64,000 bases of DNA, from the NCBI RefSeq assembly GCF_014200595.1, contig NZ_JACHCG010000001.1, forward strand, positions 868,001-932,000. Direction: 5' to 3'. Position numbers and translations under genes: made by a program. The DNA comes from Pedobacter cryoconitis. GTDB taxonomy: Bacteria > Bacteroidota > Bacteroidia > Sphingobacteriales > Sphingobacteriaceae. The notes below the pieces were generated by a model. The model was not told the origin of the DNA, did not search any database, and worked only from the letters and a program-made list of their open reading frames with translations. Position 1 is the stretch's first letter; each line of letters begins with the position of its first letter. Below are positions 35,140 to 44,382 of this stretch, one piece after another.

Positions 35140-36510
35140 TTATTGCTGATCCTGGATACTATATAATAATATTTCCAGCGCCATATCATCCACATCTTTA
35201 CTGGAATTACTCAATACAACCAAACCAATTTGCTTTTCCTTTACAAATGCGCAATAACTTCTGAACCCCCCGGTTCCTCCATTATGCCAGATTATCGTAT
35301 CCTCATTAAAAAATTGGGTAACCCAGGCAAGTCCCCGTCCATAACCAGCCTGAACATCAGTTTGATGATGGGTTAATGAAAAATCTCTATTATAATCATT
35401 GATATTTGCACGAAGATAGCTTAACAGGTCATCTAAGTCAGACTTTAATCCACCAGCAGCCTTAAAAGCCCCTAAATCCCAATAACCTGCATCTTCACCA
35501 TTTTCGTGATCGTAACCAGCAACAAGAGAATTCTGATGACTCGCAGGAACTTCATAAGTTGTATTTTTCATTCCCAATGGGACAGTAATCGCTTCCTGAA
35601 GCAATTTTTTTAGCGAAAGCTGATAAAGATCCTCGAGTATCATCCCCAGAATGGCAAAACCAAGATTTGAATATTCGGCCCTTGTGCCCGGAGGCTCATC
35701 CAGAACAAAATTTTCCAGGTATTCAACAATCATTTTCTTCGAATAATTCAGATAGGGATTATTCTCCTCATAACCTTTATGATCTTCGAAATTTTCAGGG
35801 AGTCCGGGTAAACCCGAAGTATGGTTACAAAGATCTATAATCCTGATAGGTGTTCCTTCAAATTGCAGATTTGGATAATCCGCTGATAAGTATTTTCTAA
35901 TATCATCATTTAATTTGATCCTGCCCTGATTGATCGCATGGGCAAGTATAACAGCTGTAAAAGTCTTGGAAATTGAGCCGATTTCATAAAGAGAATGGCT
36001 GCCTGGCAAAGTGCTGTTTCCTTGTTGGGTCTCTCCATAAAAGAACTTTTCAGTATGTGTTCCATGAATCAAACCAATACTCAGGCTCCGGTTATTAGGG
36101 TCCTGAAGATACTTGATGGCCAGCTGATCAATAAAACGCTGTAAAGGAGTTGCTAATAAATTAGCAGATAGAATTGTGAGTGGATCTCTGCTATTCAAAA
36201 TTTCTTCTTCTTGATGAACCGGTTCCCAATTCACTAAGGCAAGTAAATAATCTGCTGTTAAAGTTATCTTTAAAGAGAGTTCCCCATATTTGAAATTTAC
36301 CAGGTACTCCGATACTTCTTCTTCAGTTTTTATAAATTCCCACGAAGTAATCTCTCCAAGGCTTCGCTTTATATCATACTTATAGAAATCCATGACCGTC
36401 TTTTCAGGAACATGTTCTTGAAATTCAGCTGCATGCAGGAGATAGATTTCAGCAAACTGATCATGGTTATAAAATCCGGCCAGCTGGCTGATCATTTGTT
36501 CAGGATTCAT
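35140..36510 (-). CDS. Serine beta-lactamase-like hydrolase with N-terminal DUF3887-like domain
   Basis: 456 residues. Residues 1-105 form an alpha/beta domain similar to DUF3887 (FYNHDQFAEIYLL; NFKYGELSLKITL). Residues about 125-450 are a class C beta-lactamase/D-alanyl peptidase fold: S179-I-S-K182 in EIGSISKTFTAV, Y280-S-N in AEYSNLGFAILG, and HNGGTGGF as the third active-site motif. No signal peptide is evident, which is unusual for the family, so it may act in the cytoplasm or be exported otherwise. It probably cleaves an ester or peptide; resistance to beta-lactams should not be assumed. It lies 13 bases upstream of nothing else on its strand but follows the esterase gene, with a spacing of 12 bp, so the two may be co-transcribed. 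Confidence 0.85.
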   Translation of the reverse strand: MNPEQMISQLAGFYNHDQFAEIYLLHAAEFQEHVPEKTVMDFYKYDIKRSLGEITSWEFIKTEEEVSEYLVNFKYGELSLKITLTADYLLALVNWEPVHQEEEILNSRDPLTILSANLLATPLQRFIDQLAIKYLQDPNNRSLSIGLIHGTHTEKFFYGETQQGNSTLPGSHSLYEIGSISKTFTAVILAHAINQGRIKLNDDIRKYLSADYPNLQFEGTPIRIIDLCNHTSGLPGLPENFEDHKGYEENNPYLNYSKKMIVEYLENFVLDEPPGTRAEYSNLGFAILGMILEDLYQLSLKKLLQEAITVPLGMKNTTYEVPASHQNSLVAGYDHENGEDAGYWDLGAFKAAGGLKSDLDDLLSYLRANINDYNRDFSLTHHQTDVQAGYGRGLAWVTQFFNEDTIIWHNGGTGGFRSYCAFVKEKQIGLVVLSNSSKDVDDMALEILLYSIQDQQ

Positions 36511-36522
36511 AAGGCAAGGAAA

Positions 36523-37230
36523 TTACAACTCAGGCTTTAGCTTTGCCCATACATTCTCTGCAACTATTTTATGTCCTTCAGGAGTTGGATGAATCCCGTC
36601 TTTCTGATTTAAACGCGGGATACCACCCACATTTTTTAACAAGAAGGGCAAGAACTCCATCTTATTTTTTTGAGCAAGCGCAGGGAAGATGGCAGCAAAG
36701 GCTTTAGTGTACTTTTCGCCCATACTTGGCGGCATCTGCATTCCGGTAAGTAATAACTTCGCTTTTGGATATTTCTTTTTTACCTGATCCACTATTGCCT
36801 GTAAATTCGCTGCTGTTTCTGCAACAGGAACTCCTCTTAAGCCATCATTGGCACCTAATTCCAGTACAAAAATATCAATCGGTTGTTTCAGCAACCAATT
36901 AATACGGCTTTTTCCTGCGGCAGAAGTCTCTCCGCTTAAACCCCCGTTAATTACCTTGTAAGGTAAATGTAAAGAATCAATTTTCTGCTGAATCAGCGCA
37001 GGAAAAGCCTGTTCTGGATTTATACCTAAACCAGCCGTTAAGCTGGTTCCAAAAAACAGGATATGTTTAACTGAATCTTGTTTTGGTGTATGCTGAGTCT
37101 GAACAGAATCTTTGACCGGAGGAGTTGTTGCTGTCTGATCAGTCTTTTTATCCATATCACCACAACTTGACAACAGCACAGCTGCTATTATTAAAACGAT
37201 GTAATTATAACGTAACTTAATGCTCTTCAT
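36523..37230 (-). CDS. GDSL-type lipoprotein esterase, TesA-like
   Basis: 235 residues. Lipobox LLSSC gives C23. A low-complexity Thr/Gln/Pro linker leads to an SGNH hydrolase domain: FFGTSLTAGLG with nucleophile S63 (Asp of GDSL replaced by Thr), NGGLSGETSAAG, ELGANDGLRG and the C-terminal Asp-His in KDGIHPTPEGH. Matches multifunctional acyl-CoA thioesterase/lysophospholipase/arylesterase TesA. It is divergent from the ABC pair 37325-40607, which is the same neighbourhood as tesA-ybbA-ybbP in enterobacteria, so the gene set is conserved over a large distance. Envelope location. Confidence 0.88.
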   Translation of the reverse strand: MKSIKLRYNYIVLIIAAVLLSSCGDMDKKTDQTATTPPVKDSVQTQHTPKQDSVKHILFFGTSLTAGLGINPEQAFPALIQQKIDSLHLPYKVINGGLSGETSAAGKSRINWLLKQPIDIFVLELGANDGLRGVPVAETAANLQAIVDQVKKKYPKAKLLLTGMQMPPSMGEKYTKAFAAIFPALAQKNKMEFLPFLLKNVGGIPRLNQKDGIHPTPEGHKIVAENVWAKLKPEL

Positions 37231-37324
37231 CTTATAAAAGGATTGGTTTTTGATATATTAACGGTAACAAAATACCGTCTGTTACGTCAAATATCAATAA
37301 ATATCATCATTTAACCTTATTTCT

Positions 37325-38014
37325 TTGGAAACCATCTTAAATATAAAAGAAGTCAGTAAACAATATAAAAGTGCGGCTTCCTCACTGACTATACTCGATC
37401 ATATCAATTTCTCTATCCAGAAAGGCTCCACTGTATCAATTACAGGACCTTCAGGTAGCGGGAAAACTACGCTTTTAGGTTTATGTGCCGGATTAGACCG
37501 GGCTACTTCTGGCAGTGTAGAACTAAACCATGTCTTATTAGACCAACTCTCCGAAGATGAAAGAGCCGCAGTCCGTAACCGTTACGTAGGCTTTATTTTT
37601 CAAAACTTTCAGCTGCTGCCTACACTAACTGCGCTGGAAAATATTATGGTTCCGCTTGAATTGAGAGGCGAAAAAAATATCCGTCCGCGGGCAATGGAAT
37701 TATTAGATAAAGTAGGTTTAACAGACCGCGCAAATCATTATCCCGTGCAACTTTCCGGAGGGGAACAACAACGGATCTCTTTAGCAAGAGCTTTTTCTAA
37801 TACCCCCGCAATCTTATTTGCTGATGAACCTACAGGAAATCTGGATGGAGAAACCAGTGAAAAAGTAATCCGCCTTCTTTTCGATTTAAACAAAGAAGCA
37901 GGAACAACTCTTGTAATCGTTACCCACGATCTGGAACTCGCCTCACGGACTGACCGGATTATCAAGTTGAAAAGTGGAGTAATTACAGCTGACGAACAAA
38001 AAACTTATGCCTGA
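37325..38014 (+). CDS. ABC transporter ATPase, YbbA-like (LolD/MacB type)
   Basis: 229 residues from a TTG start; the frame has a stop a few codons upstream and no early ATG, so TTG is required to include the ATPase core (ETILNIKEVSKQY). Walker A GPSGSGKTT, signature LSGGEQQRISLARAF, Walker B AILFADEPTGNLD and H-loop IVTHDLELASR are intact. It is the LolD/MacB-type of ATPase that works with FtsX-like permeases. It overlaps the permease gene by 8 bases. YbbA/P family members use mechanotransmission rather than uptake; the substrate is not known. Confidence 0.9.
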   Translation: METILNIKEVSKQYKSAASSLTILDHINFSIQKGSTVSITGPSGSGKTTLLGLCAGLDRATSGSVELNHVLLDQLSEDERAAVRNRYVGFIFQNFQLLPTLTALENIMVPLELRGEKNIRPRAMELLDKVGLTDRANHYPVQLSGGEQQRISLARAFSNTPAILFADEPTGNLDGETSEKVIRLLFDLNKEAGTTLVIVTHDLELASRTDRIIKLKSGVITADEQKTYA

Positions 38015-40607
38015 TCAAAAAACTGTCTTCCGAAAAACTGTTCCTGTTTCCTGGTTGTTTAAAATGGCATGGCGGGATAGTCGTAAAAACCGATCCAGGC
38101 TATTCCTTTTTACTTCCTCTATTATTTTAGGGATTGCGGCTTTGGTGGCTGTCTATTCTTTTAGCGATAACTTGCAGCGGGATATTGATGAACAAGCTAA
38201 AACACTAACCGGTGCAGATTTGATTATTGATAGCCGTAAAGAGATCAGTAAACCTGTATTGGCTATGCTGGATACTTTGGGTGATCAGCGTGCAAAAGAA
38301 CAGAGTTTTCCTTCGATGCTTTATTTTATCAAAGGACAGGGGAGCCGTTTAGTTCAAATTAAGGCACTGGAAGGCCAGTATCCTTTTTACGGAACCATAG
38401 AAACGACTCCAAAAGCAGCCGCTAAACAATTTGATCAGGGAAGAAATGCACTCATAGATAAAACTGTGATGCTGCAATTTAATGCTAAACCGGGCGATTC
38501 TGTTCAAATTGGTAAACTTAACTTTGCGATTGCAGGTTATTTAGAACAGGCGCCAGGACAATCAGGGATTATGGCCTCCATTTCACCGGTGGTTTATATT
38601 CCTTTCAAATATTTAAAACAGACGGGATTGGCTCAGTTTGGCAGCCGGATTCACTATTCTTTCTATTATAAATTCAAGCAGTCAGCAGCTATTCCTTTTT
38701 TATTGAAAAAAATCAAGCCTGTTCTGGATAAAGAGGGGCTTGACCATGAAACCATTGCTTCTAAAAAACAAAGTACAGGCCGCGCTTTTCAGGACTTGAC
38801 CCAATTTCTTTCTCTTGCAGGGTTTATCGCCTTATTATTAGGTTGTATTGGAGTTGGAAGTGCGATTCACGTTTATATCAGTGAAAAACTCGCTGCAATT
38901 GCGACCTTACGCTGTCTGGGAGTAAGTGCCTGGGAGGCCTTCTTTATTTATCTTATTCAATTGACCTTTATTGGGTTTGCAGGAGCGGTTGCAGGGGCAA
39001 TAATCGGTTCCGGACTTCAGTTTTTATTACCCTATGTACTGAAAGACTTTCTGCCGGTAGATTTTACTATGCAAATTTCCTGGGTAGCTATATTGCAGGG
39101 GATCATAACAGGGGTGGTGATTGCCATACTTTTTGCTTTGCCCTCTCTGTTATCAGTTCGCCGGATATCCCCGCTCAATGCAATAAGACTATCTTTTGAG
39201 CAAATTAAACTAAAAACAGATCCGCTTAAAATTATAGTTTATCTGATCATTTTCTTATTCGTACTGGTCTTTACCTATCTTCAGATGAATAGCTGGCTAC
39301 AGGCACTTATCTTTTCAGGCGCACTGGTACTCACTATTTTGATATTTTACGGACTATCAATTCTACTATTAACGCTGGTTAAAAAAACAATTCCCAAGGG
39401 TATTGCCTATACGTGGAGACAAGGGTTTTCTAATCTCTACCGGCCAAATAACCTGACGCTCATGCTCATTGTTGCTATCGGTTTATCGACCACACTGATT
39501 GCCACCTTGTATTTCGTTCAGGGAATACTCATTAATAAAGTGACTATCTCTTCTGGAAAAGATCAGCCTAATATGGCCCTTTTCGATATCCAGGACGATC
39601 AGGTAAAAGCCTTAAATGCACTGGCCACACAATATCATCTGCCTTTAATGAACCAGGTTGCAGTAGTAACGATGCGCCTGGAAGAAATTAACGGTAAAAC
39701 GGCTACACAATTGGCTGAGGCTGATAGTTTAAAAAAGAAGGAACCTGAAAATAAAGAGAATCAAAAGCGGGAAAGCTCTTCTTCTGCCTTTAAAAATGAG
39801 ATCAGGGCTACTTTTCAGAAACAATTAACCAGTGCAGAAAAAATCACAGCTGGAAAGTGGGTCGGAAAAGTGAACTATCCGGAGGATATAGTTTATATCT
39901 CGCTTGATGAACGTTATGCAGAAAGGATTGGGGTGAAAGTAGGAGATAAAATGCTTTTTAACGTGCAGGGCATGATGATTCCAACAGTAATCGGAAGTCT
40001 CCGGAAAGTAGAATGGGGAAAAGTACAAACCAATTTCCGTGTCTTATTTCCTGCTGGTGTCTTAGAAGAAGCCCCTAAATTCCATGTGCTGATGACTAAA
40101 ATACCTGACGCGGAAACTTCTGCGAAATTTCAGGCAGCAGTAGTCCGGGGTTTTCCAAACATTTCAGTCATCGACCTTGGGCTGGTGCTGCAAGTTTTAG
40201 ATACATTACTCGGTAAAATCAGTTTTGTTATTCGCTTTATGGCATCCTTCAGTATTATCACAGGATGGATTGTGCTGATTTCTGCTGTGAGAAGCAGTAA
40301 AAACCAAAGACTTCGGGAAATTGTACTCCTGAGAACTATCGGTGCAAAAGGGGCACAAATTCTTTCTATTACAGCTATCGAATATCTGTTTCTTGGAGTA
40401 CTTGCTGCTGCCGCAGGAATGGTGATTGCCCTGGCAGGAAGCTGGGCGCTGGCAACCTATATTTTCGACGCAGTCTTCATACCTGAACTTTTACCTGTAG
40501 TGTTATTATTTAGTGCAGTGACCTTGATTGTAGTGATTACAGGAATGAGCAGTAGCAGGGGAATATTGAAATATCCACCTTTAGAAGTCTTAAGAAAAGA
40601 TAGTTAA
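38007..40607 (+). CDS. FtsX-like ABC permease, YbbP-like
   Basis: 866 residues. Ten probable transmembrane segments: one after residue 25 (SRLFLFTSSIILGIAALVAV), a large extracytoplasmic domain, then three (about 265-400, with the FtsX motif around ATLRCLGVSAWEAFFIYL), two more mid-protein (about 410-470), another large periplasmic domain with a Lys/Glu-rich linker (SLKKKEPENKENQKRES), and a last set of three with VLLRTIGAKGAQILSI. This duplicated FtsX plan is that of YbbP. ATG 38007 overlaps the ATPase by 8 bases. With a TesA-like esterase next door it may deal with lipids or hydrophobic compounds of the envelope; that is inference. Confidence 0.9.
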   Translation: MPDQKTVFRKTVPVSWLFKMAWRDSRKNRSRLFLFTSSIILGIAALVAVYSFSDNLQRDIDEQAKTLTGADLIIDSRKEISKPVLAMLDTLGDQRAKEQSFPSMLYFIKGQGSRLVQIKALEGQYPFYGTIETTPKAAAKQFDQGRNALIDKTVMLQFNAKPGDSVQIGKLNFAIAGYLEQAPGQSGIMASISPVVYIPFKYLKQTGLAQFGSRIHYSFYYKFKQSAAIPFLLKKIKPVLDKEGLDHETIASKKQSTGRAFQDLTQFLSLAGFIALLLGCIGVGSAIHVYISEKLAAIATLRCLGVSAWEAFFIYLIQLTFIGFAGAVAGAIIGSGLQFLLPYVLKDFLPVDFTMQISWVAILQGIITGVVIAILFALPSLLSVRRISPLNAIRLSFEQIKLKTDPLKIIVYLIIFLFVLVFTYLQMNSWLQALIFSGALVLTILIFYGLSILLLTLVKKTIPKGIAYTWRQGFSNLYRPNNLTLMLIVAIGLSTTLIATLYFVQGILINKVTISSGKDQPNMALFDIQDDQVKALNALATQYHLPLMNQVAVVTMRLEEINGKTATQLAEADSLKKKEPENKENQKRESSSSAFKNEIRATFQKQLTSAEKITAGKWVGKVNYPEDIVYISLDERYAERIGVKVGDKMLFNVQGMMIPTVIGSLRKVEWGKVQTNFRVLFPAGVLEEAPKFHVLMTKIPDAETSAKFQAAVVRGFPNISVIDLGLVLQVLDTLLGKISFVIRFMASFSIITGWIVLISAVRSSKNQRLREIVLLRTIGAKGAQILSITAIEYLFLGVLAAAAGMVIALAGSWALATYIFDAVFIPELLPVVLLFSAVTLIVVITGMSSSRGILKYPPLEVLRKDS

Positions 40608-40654
40608 GAGAAAATGTCCTTAAACCAGAAAATTCGGAACAATGTTTGCATATT

Positions 40655-40676
40655 GTGTGAAAATTTAGATTCACAC
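40655..40676. promoter_or_regulatory. Inverted repeat upstream of the lone receiver gene
   Basis: GTGTGAA (40655-40661) and TTCACAC (40670-40676) with an 8-base spacer, 12 bases before the ATG. Position suits an operator; the binding protein is unknown. Confidence 0.35.
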
Positions 40677-40687
40677 CAAAAGAAATT

Positions 40688-41050
40688 ATGAAGAAAAGAA
40701 TACATGTTTTAGAAGATGACCAGGATATCAGATATATTATTGAGTTTTTATTAAAAGATGAGGGATATGAATTACAATTATCTTCAACTTTTGCAGAGTT
40801 AAAAAGTAAATTAAATGATGCATTGCCAGATTTGTTTATCATTGATGTGATGTTGCCTGATGGAAACGGAATTGAAATCTGTGATGATTTAAAAACTGAT
40901 ATGTTTACTAAACATATTCCTGTGATTGTAATGTCAGCAAATCCTGAAAGTAAAGAGAAAAGTGTTACTGCACAAGCCGATGCTTATATTAGTAAACCGT
41001 TTGATCTGGATTATGTAGTTAAAAGAATAGAAAGATTATTGGTTAAATAA
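40688..41050 (+). CDS. Stand-alone response-regulator receiver domain
   Basis: 120 residues, receiver domain only. Acidic pocket D10-D11, phospho-acceptor D53 in FIIDVMLPDGNG, switch serine in VIVMSAN and K103 in YISKPFD. No output domain, so it works by protein-protein contact in a phosphorelay or as a phosphate sink. No histidine kinase is in the neighbourhood. The inverted repeat upstream suggests it is regulated. Confidence 0.92.
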   Translation: MKKRIHVLEDDQDIRYIIEFLLKDEGYELQLSSTFAELKSKLNDALPDLFIIDVMLPDGNGIEICDDLKTDMFTKHIPVIVMSANPESKEKSVTAQADAYISKPFDLDYVVKRIERLLVK

Positions 41051-41085
41051 GGTGTTAAATTTCCCTGTTTGCCTAAATTTATAAA

Positions 41086-41955
41086 ATGATGATTTTACTG
41101 GAAAACGAAAATATCAAAGTAACTATTTCGGCAAAAGGAGCGGAGTTACAAAGTATCAAAAGCAAAAAAGATGACCTGGAATATTTATGGAAAGGTGATC
41201 CGGCTTTTTGGGGCAAATTCAGCCCTGTACTTTTCCCGATTGTAGGGGCACTTAAAAATAACACCTATTGTATTGGTGACCAGTCTTATCAGCTTCCCCG
41301 TCATGGCTTTGCAAGAGACCTTAACTTTGAGGTTCAGCAAATTAGTGAGGAGGAAGCTTTATTTACACTTGCCCACAATGCACAAACTCTGGAGGTTTAT
41401 CCTTTTGAGTTTAAATTCAGCTTGAGATACAGCCTTTCCGGCGCAGCAGTTTCCTGTACTTACGAAGTGAATAATCCGGGAACAAAAGACCTTTTGTTTT
41501 CTGTAGGTGGCCATCCGGCTTTTGCCGTTCCATTAACTTCAGATACGCTTTATGAAGATTATTACCTTGAATTTTCTCAGGATGAGTCTTTGAATATTCA
41601 CCAGATTGAAGATAACCTGATCAGTGATCAGGTCGCTATCTTACAGCTCAGTGACCGTAAACTAAACTTGCAGCATGAATTGTTTTACAATGATGCACTG
41701 GTAATCAAAGACCTGAACAGTAAATCTATTCAGTTAAAGAATACTAAAAATCAGCACGGCCTTAATTTCCGTTTCATAGATTTTCCTTTTTTTGGGATCT
41801 GGTCAGCGAAGGATGCAGATTTTGTATGTCTGGAACCCTGGTGTGGTATTGCTGATGGCATTCATCATAACCAGCAACTTAGCGATAAAGAAGGAATACA
41901 ATCTTTATCGCCAGGGCTTGACTGGAAAAGGAGCTGGGAAGTTGAAGTCTTTTAA
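41086..41955 (+). CDS. Aldose 1-epimerase family protein (LacX-like)
   Basis: 289 residues (start 41086 or the adjacent ATG 41089). Galactose mutarotase fold; signatures YLWKGDPAFWGKFSPVLFPI, QLPRHGFARDLNF with a catalytic-site histidine, and FSVGGHPAFAVPL with the second histidine. LacX-type members interconvert alpha and beta anomers of hexoses or hexose phosphates. Its stop overlaps the stop of the convergent hydrolase gene by 4 bases. Substrate not determined. Confidence 0.87.
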   Translation: MMILLENENIKVTISAKGAELQSIKSKKDDLEYLWKGDPAFWGKFSPVLFPIVGALKNNTYCIGDQSYQLPRHGFARDLNFEVQQISEEEALFTLAHNAQTLEVYPFEFKFSLRYSLSGAAVSCTYEVNNPGTKDLLFSVGGHPAFAVPLTSDTLYEDYYLEFSQDESLNIHQIEDNLISDQVAILQLSDRKLNLQHELFYNDALVIKDLNSKSIQLKNTKNQHGLNFRFIDFPFFGIWSAKDADFVCLEPWCGIADGIHHNQQLSDKEGIQSLSPGLDWKRSWEVEVF

Positions 41956-43850
41956 TCAGCCTTCAACACACTAACTTTCAGGCTTGATGCCTGCCCGTTT
42001 TTAAAATATACACGGTGGGTTGCTTTTTGAAAATCAGCCTCCGTAGCTTTATATATATTCACAAATGTTTGCGGATTACGGTCTACTAAAGGGAACCAGG
42101 AACTTTGTACCTGTACCATGATTTTGTGCCCTTTCTTAAAGCAATGTGCCGCATCCTGCATATCAAATTTAACTTCAGTAACTGCGCCGGGAACCATTGC
42201 CTCTGGCTCAGAAAAGCTGTTTCTGAATTTAGAACGCATTACTTCACCACGAACCAGCTGCTGAAAACCGCCCATTTTTGTTCCAGCAACAGGACTATCA
42301 TCAGGCGCATCACCAGGATATACATCAATCAGCTTCACTACAAAATCAGCATCTGTGCCCGTTGTAGAAACAAACAGGTCAGCTAATAAATGCCCGGATA
42401 TTACTACATCATTTTCTAAAATTGGCGTCTGATAAACCAATACATCCGGTCTTGAAGCTGCAAAACGCTGATCTTCGTACATATAATCACTACCCCTGTC
42501 AATTCTTATAGCATTGGTATAAGGAACAGGATTCTGCGGATCGCTGATAAATTCATCATATTCCTTTGTATCCTTTGCAGGAGCTTCAAAAGATAGTTTT
42601 CCGCCAGCATGAAAATAAAGACGTTCTTCTTTGGCTTCAGGAGGAGGCCATGCTGCGTATTTTTTCCATTGATTAGAGCCTGTTTCAAATATAGTAGCTT
42701 TTGGCAGCTCAGGATTTGCCGTTCCTTTAAGATAGTGGTTAAAGAAGGCCAGTTCAATCTGCTCTCTATAATAAGGGCCTGTTTCTGAATGAAAACGTAC
42801 ATTACCGAGAGATTCATTGTTGCCGGTTGTCCAGCTTCCATGCGTCCATGGGCCCATAACCAAATAGTTTGGGGCAGCAGGTTTATTCTTTTCTATACCC
42901 GCAAATGTCTTTAAAGGACCGTATAAATCTTCCTGATCAAACCATCCGCCAACAGTCATCACTGCTGGTTTGATATTTTTAAGATGTGGAACCGGAGTAC
43001 GTGATTTCCAGAATTCAGAATAGTTCTCATTGTCCATCATTTCATTCCAGATCAGATTTTTTCCTTTGAAATAACGTTCATCGGCATTTTTTAAAGGGCC
43101 GAGGTTTTTATAAAACTCATAAGCATCTGGTGTACCATAGGCCGTAAATCTGTCTGCATGATTTGGCGTCGGTTCAGGTCTTGGTGCTCCGTAATAAGCT
43201 AAAAATGAGAAAGTCCCCATTAAAAAGAATGCGCCATTATGGTGGCGGTCATCTCCCATAAACCAATCTGTTACCGGGGCTTGTGGAGAAGCAGCTTTCA
43301 ATGCAGGATGTGCATCAATGGTAGTCATTGTCGTATAAAAACCAGGAGCAGAGATCCCCCAGGTTCCAACTTTACCATTGTTTCCTTCCACATTTTTAAC
43401 CAGCCAGTCTATGGTATCATAACTATCAGAACTTTCATCTACAGCTGTTTTACCTTTTTTATTAGGAATATAAGGGCGGGTAGCGACGAATTCCCCTTCA
43501 GACATATATCTGCCTCTTACGTCCTGATAAACGAATATATAGCCATCTTTTGCGAAAACGATAGAAGGGCCTAAGCTTGTTTTGTAAAACTCTGCTCCAT
43601 ATGGCCCCGCAGAGTAAGGAGTACGGTTATAGAGTATCGGATATTTTTTTGTTTTATCTTTTGGCACATAGATGATGGTAAACAATTTTACACCATCCCG
43701 CATTGGAACCAGTTTTTCAATTTTCGTATAATGCGCAGTAATATAAATAGCATCATCCGGATTTTGTGCTGGTTTTTGAGCCAGCGTACCAAATGATAAC
43801 ATAGAGACCGCGGCTGATAAGATATATGTTTTCGTAGCTAAAGATTTCAT
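41952..43850 (-). CDS. CocE/NonD family acyl hydrolase (X-Pro dipeptidyl-peptidase S15 type), exported
   Basis: 632 residues from ATG 43850; the longer frame adds ten residues before the signal peptide (KTYILSAAVSMLSFGTLAQ). The S15 domain shows MRDGVKLFTIIYVPKD, YDTIDWLVKNVEGNNGKVGTW and G-x-S-x-x-G in WGISAPGFYT with the nucleophile serine, D/H in the second half, then a C-terminal jelly roll (DADFVVKLIDVYPGD, KGHKIMVQVQSSWFPLVDRN). Such enzymes hydrolyse glutaryl-7-ACA, cocaine esters or Xaa-Pro peptides; the sequence does not say which. Periplasmic. Monocistronic on the minus strand, with the C-terminus overlapping the aldose epimerase gene. Confidence 0.88.
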   Translation of the reverse strand: MKSLATKTYILSAAVSMLSFGTLAQKPAQNPDDAIYITAHYTKIEKLVPMRDGVKLFTIIYVPKDKTKKYPILYNRTPYSAGPYGAEFYKTSLGPSIVFAKDGYIFVYQDVRGRYMSEGEFVATRPYIPNKKGKTAVDESSDSYDTIDWLVKNVEGNNGKVGTWGISAPGFYTTMTTIDAHPALKAASPQAPVTDWFMGDDRHHNGAFFLMGTFSFLAYYGAPRPEPTPNHADRFTAYGTPDAYEFYKNLGPLKNADERYFKGKNLIWNEMMDNENYSEFWKSRTPVPHLKNIKPAVMTVGGWFDQEDLYGPLKTFAGIEKNKPAAPNYLVMGPWTHGSWTTGNNESLGNVRFHSETGPYYREQIELAFFNHYLKGTANPELPKATIFETGSNQWKKYAAWPPPEAKEERLYFHAGGKLSFEAPAKDTKEYDEFISDPQNPVPYTNAIRIDRGSDYMYEDQRFAASRPDVLVYQTPILENDVVISGHLLADLFVSTTGTDADFVVKLIDVYPGDAPDDSPVAGTKMGGFQQLVRGEVMRSKFRNSFSEPEAMVPGAVTEVKFDMQDAAHCFKKGHKIMVQVQSSWFPLVDRNPQTFVNIYKATEADFQKATHRVYFKNGQASSLKVSVLKAD

Positions 43851-43915
43851 ACCGGCAAAATAGACATATTGTTTATACAATTATAAAAAGCATTTCAAAT
43901 TTTATCATTTGGTGG

Positions 43916-44308
43916 CTATTTTTCATGATGTGTACATGCCCTGTTTAATCTCCAGTTGACCAGGTGAGCAGCCGCTACTGTGAACCCGCCTAAAGGGATT
44001 AGAACAGGCTCAAGGCTTTCTATGCCAGAAAAATGACCTAGGGCAATCAATGCAAAACCACTGAATAAAACAATAAACGGAAATAATTTATGATGTTGTT
44101 TCCGGTAAGACATACTTAAAGATAGCGTTCCGAGTATTACAGACACGATAATCATAGAGATCTCTACCCATTCATTACTTAAAAATTCAAGGCCCAAAAG
44201 TGGGAGTGTAGTCAGGAATATAGGAACTAAAGCACAATGGATTGCACATAAAGTCGAAGCAGTCATTCCGAGCCGGTCAAGGCGTTGTGAGGTTTTTGAA
44301 AGGGACAT
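43916..44308 (-). CDS. MerC-domain membrane protein
   Basis: 130 residues with four hydrophobic helices. The first helix carries the paired cysteines of MerC, C21-x3-C25, in STLCAIHCALVPIF; the C-terminus is histidine-containing (CTHHEK). MerC transports Hg(II) in some mer operons, but in Bacteroidota this domain usually stands alone and its substrate is unknown. No merA, merR or merP is adjacent. A -7 box TATATTTG precedes it by 20 bases. Confidence 0.85.
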   Translation of the reverse strand: MSLSKTSQRLDRLGMTASTLCAIHCALVPIFLTTLPLLGLEFLSNEWVEISMIIVSVILGTLSLSMSYRKQHHKLFPFIVLFSGFALIALGHFSGIESLEPVLIPLGGFTVAAAHLVNWRLNRACTHHEK

Positions 44309-44327
44309 AGCAAATAATATTGAGTTG

Positions 44328-44335
44328 CAAATATA
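44328..44335 (-). promoter_or_regulatory. -7 element of the MerC gene
   Basis: TATATTTG on the minus strand (44335-44328), 19 bases before the ATG at 44308. No good -33 element was found. Confidence 0.45.
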
Positions 44336-44382
44336 GAAGCAACTTTATTGCATTTGATCTGTGTCAGGTCATATTTTCATTT

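Noticed and set aside
35140..36510. Beta-lactam resistance gene
   Set aside because: SxxK, YSN and HNG motifs define a broad serine hydrolase family; sequence does not support resistance specifically and there is no clear export signal.
7277..44308. A mer-type mercury resistance locus from the mercuric-reductase-like gene and MerC
   Set aside because: The two genes are 35 kb apart, the reductase lacks the C-terminal cysteines, and merR/merP/merT are absent.
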